Assembly (NCBI GenBank): GCA_026545225.1
Contig: CM048849.1
Location: 32,622,336-32,686,335, forward strand
DNA length: 64,000 nucleotides
From: Cornus controversa
Lineage: Eukaryota > Streptophyta > Magnoliopsida > Cornales > Cornaceae
Direction: 5' to 3'
Below the pieces are notes generated by a model. That model was not told where the DNA came from and searched no databases. It saw only the letters and a program-made list of their open reading frames with translations. Within the stretch, counting starts at the first letter, position 1; the number at the start of each line of letters is the position of its first letter. Shown piece after piece: positions 61,155 through 64,000 of this stretch. The translations under genes were made by a program, and so were the position numbers.

Positions 61155-63592
61155 TGTAGAGACCGGGTTCAATTTTGATTGGTTTCCATTTTAATCATTA
61201 TTTTTGCCCTAATTGCATTTTAAATGATGTGTAGCATGTTTTAAATGTGAAAAACATGTTTAAAAAGTTGTTTAGAGGTTTTGGAAAGTTTTTAGAACAT
61301 TTGAGTGAATTTGAGATTTTTGGGACATGGGGCCCGGGACACGGTCCGGGTGGGCCCCGGAATCCGGAAGAATCCGAAAAAATTTTGAAAATATTATTTT
61401 TGATTTTGAACCAAACGAAATGTTAAATCAGTTAAGGAAGCGATTTCGGAGCCATAGCCGCTTTCGAAATCGAACGAAGATCGAGAGGGTGCGTTAAATG
61501 ACTCGGGGCATTTCAGTCATTCACACTCCAAGATATTATAAATATCTAAGGTAGAGATCTCAGCCATTATACATACAACTGATATATCTCTCTCACTTTC
61601 CTATCTTACCTCTCTTCTTCCTCTCTTCATTTCAGAAGTCTTGGGCTATGATTTGGCGAACGTCGAAGTCGAGTAGATTACTTTACTCGGCGAGGGCTAC
61701 GTATTGAACCGATCCAAATTCAATTTTGGTAAGATAGAAAGGGCTGAGATCTTGGAACCTTGCTAGAAAGACTTGAGACTTAAGGTAGAGGTGTGAATCC
61801 TCTCTTTATTTTGACTCCACAGGTTACATACTTGTGACATGAAACCTTTCTTTGAAAACTTATCTGAAATGTGATGTTTTGTATATGTAAATTTTCTAGC
61901 ATGCTCTGGATAGAATTTATATATATTATGTATGTTTAGTTGATGTTTATGAATGCAATACGTGACGTTGTGTTCATTTGGTGAGAAGTTGTGAAATTTG
62001 ACCCTATGTGAGAAGGCATGCATGAAAGAAGGTTTTCTTGAAAATGCATAAGTGTTAATTTTCATGAGATGAGTGGATTTGCATTGTGATAAGCACGAGT
62101 TGAAATTAAAAATGCATTCATTTGACAAATATTTTGCATTGGATAGAATTGGTGAAAATCATGGTTTCGTGCATTTGTGTGATTATATGCACTTTTATGA
62201 AAATGTGTGATTTTTGGGACATGTGTGAGAATTAATAAGGGCCCGGAGCCCTAGGGTGCAAGGCCCAAAACTTGGCCAAGCAGATGTTGTATCCGTCGGG
62301 TTAGTAACCCATAAAGCATAAGTAGAATATGTGGTCTTAAAACGGCCCTTACTATGGATTGTGACAAACAGAAGTCCTCAATTGAATTGATTTCGGAGTA
62401 TACATGGTGTCGAGTTCATTGGTGATATGTGATTCCTTATAAATTGTTTTTGTGTTGAGATGTGAAGTATCACTTATGATTTCTAAAACGTGTATCTTTA
62501 AGTATTAAAAGTATAGAAATATGTTATGTAGTCATGTAGAGACTGCATTGTGTATTCATACATTGCTGCCTGAGTTAAGGTAGAGTCGAGTGGATCATTC
62601 CTACTGGGCGTAGTTGTATTTTCACCCCCTTCCCCAAACTCTTTTTAAGATAAAGATCTTATGGAGGATGAGGCTTAGAGCTCTTGACTAGACATTTTAG
62701 TCTTTAGGGTGATATGTATATAGACATCCATGCCGGTTTGTGACATGTGGACTAATTTTTGTTAGAAATGTTGATTTATATTTGAAGAAGTTCTATGTAT
62801 TTACTTTAAATGAAATCTCTATATATGGCATGTATATAACCTTTGAGGAATGAATGAATAAATGATGAATCCTTTGAAATTAAAATGCGTATGAGATTGT
62901 AGAGGTGACTATTGGAGATTCGATTTATGTATTTTGAGCATGTGATTCATCTTATAGACTATTTAGGATGTTTATCATCTTATAAGAAATGTATATGTGT
63001 TGGAGAATAAGATTAGTGCGTAGAATGGACCAAAATGTGAAGTTTCAAGATTTTGCAGAAGAGGAATTTCGATTGTGCAAAATCCCTTTTTGCAAGATTT
63101 TGCACAATCAAAATCCTTTGATTGTGCGAAGCTTCTATTGGAAATTTTGATAGTATTGACCTCAAAGTCCAGTGCGGTCTCAATAGTACTTCGCACACAC
63201 TTCGATCAATCGAGAATTTTGATTGTGCGAAAGTTATATTTCGATCATGCAAAAAACACATTTCTATTGTGCGAAATGGCGGTCTATAGCTAGGTTTAGG
63301 TAAGTGTGGCCACGTGTGGGGCCTTAGTTAGAGATTGATGTTGAGTCATATGTGGACACACGTATGCATATAATTAAGCTTCCACATTGATTTAGAGGTT
63401 GATGTAGTTCATTAGGATTTAATGGACGAACTCACCCTCGATTCTCAAGAGTCAGAAATCAGGACGTGACAACTTGGTATCAGAGTGTGATATCAGAGTG
63501 AGATTGTACGTGGGTAGTATTGATATTTGATAATCACCGTTCACCCCCATTTCCCTCGCTCTTAACTGTGTGTTAGAAATCGGGGTGTGACA
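61155..63592 (+). repeat. 5' LTR of the gypsy element
   Basis: It contains a GC-rich patch (GGGCCCGGGACACGGTCCGG at about 61330), a TATA-like ATATTATAAATATC at about 61530 and a CT-rich leader. A second LTR-end-like junction, GGACGTGACA followed by TTGGTATCAGAG, occurs at about 63460-63490, so the true border may be either. Confidence 0.78.
63060..63285. repeat. CGATTGTGCGAA motif cluster in the gypsy LTR
   Basis: At least seven words such as TTTCGATTGTGCAAAA, TTTGCACAATCAAAA, TTTGATTGTGCGAAG, TTTTGATTGTGCGAAA and TTTCGATCATGC occur in both orientations, so the single strand could form many alternative hairpins. The cluster corresponds in position to 9990-10215. Confidence 0.65.
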
Positions 63593-63847
63593 AATTAGTA
63601 TCAGAGCAACTGAGTTTGAATACCGTTAGACGACGAGTGGGGTTGAATCATGTATGAATTTGAGGTTGTGATCATATATTTAAGGATAAGTACATATTAC
63701 ATGGAACATGCTTATGTGCGTACTTGTTTGGTATAACATGTTATTTATGAAGTGACTTAGCATGGTGTTGTGTATGCATGAAGAAAATTGGTCGAGTATA
63801 TTCATGCTTTGGATTTTAAAGTGTCTTCTTGTTATCAATATAGCAAG

Positions 63848-64000
63848 ATGCCCCCACGTAGAGCTCATGGAGGAGCACCGACAGCAGCTCCCATTGATGG
63901 AGAGAAATTTATGTGCGACGTGATTACTACTATACGGTAAATTGCTAGGGAAACGCAAAGGAAAACCCAATAGGAGACACAAGCTCCACAAAGAGCACAT
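63848..64000 (+). pseudogene. Gypsy gag start with two in-frame stops
   Basis: The ATG opens MPPRRAHGGAPTAAPIDGEK and FMCDVITTIR, followed by a TAA, then IARETQRKTQ, then TAG, then ETQAPQRAH to the window end. Both stops sit where CAA or CAG (Gln) would be natural, consistent with C-to-T changes at methylated cytosines. Gag would form the particle core. Confidence 0.78.

Larger units (their letters stand above)
61155..64000 (+). mobile_element. 5' end of a Ty3/gypsy element (runs out of the window)
   Basis: A 2.44-kb LTR (61155-63592, TGTAGAGACCGGG to GGGGTGTGACA) is followed by a PBS-like TTAGTATCAGAGC and a gag start at 63848. The LTR is related to the solo LTRs at 6083-10587 and 44234-46520. 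The rest of the element lies beyond 64000. The gag opening MPPRRAHGG is typical of chromovirus-type gypsy elements. Confidence 0.85.

Overview
This is a plant nuclear genomic window, almost certainly from a flowering plant and probably a eudicot. It is AT-rich, has GT-AG introns, and is crowded with Ty1/copia and Ty3/gypsy LTR retrotransposons, L1-like LINEs, an RTE-type LINE tail, a tRNA-derived SINE, and hAT- and Harbinger-type MITEs. No bacterial gene structure, CRISPR array or operon was seen, and I cannot name the species.

One host gene organises the window. Nine exons on the + strand, from 3882 to 52143, join in phase into a 330-residue open reading frame. I recognise the product as the accessory subunit of eukaryotic queuine tRNA-ribosyltransferase (QTRT2/QTRTD1). 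The gene spans about 48 kb because three introns are swollen by transposons: 5515-24187 (18.7 kb), 24259-35776 (11.5 kb) and 36559-51804 (15.2 kb). The other introns are about 80 bp to 1.1 kb. The N-terminal coding exon (about 70-80 residues expected) was not found; only a short in-frame remnant reading VSPLHFM sits at 3584-3604.

Layout: 1-3881 is an AT-rich flank with a SINE and a tandem duplication. 3882-5514 holds the first three exons. Intron 5515-24187 carries a 2.5-kb gypsy solo LTR split by a gag-only copia element, a minus-strand LINE split by a nearly full-length copia element, a copia fragment and a 5'-truncated LINE. Intron 24259-35776 carries a Harbinger-like MITE, a plus-strand LINE split by an integrase-deleted gypsy element, another LINE tail and an RTE tail. 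Intron 36559-51804 is a deep nest of two copia elements, two LINE pieces, two solo LTRs and MITEs. Downstream of the gene, 52.8-57.4 kb holds a Harbinger-like MITE inside a minisatellite and four hAT-type MITEs with perfect 8-bp target duplications. 57.4-61.15 kb is a chimeric copia element, and 61155-64000 is the 5' end of a gypsy element that runs out of the window.

The most notable observation is at 57618-58010. The copia element there has lost protease, integrase and half of its reverse transcriptase, and in their place carries an inverted, intron-containing copy of the last two exons of the QTRT2 gene that ends 5.5 kb upstream. The copy is frameshifted and has lost one zinc-binding cysteine. 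Its antisense orientation close to the donor gives a long potential hairpin or antisense relationship with the real gene. All boundaries and identities were read by eye.
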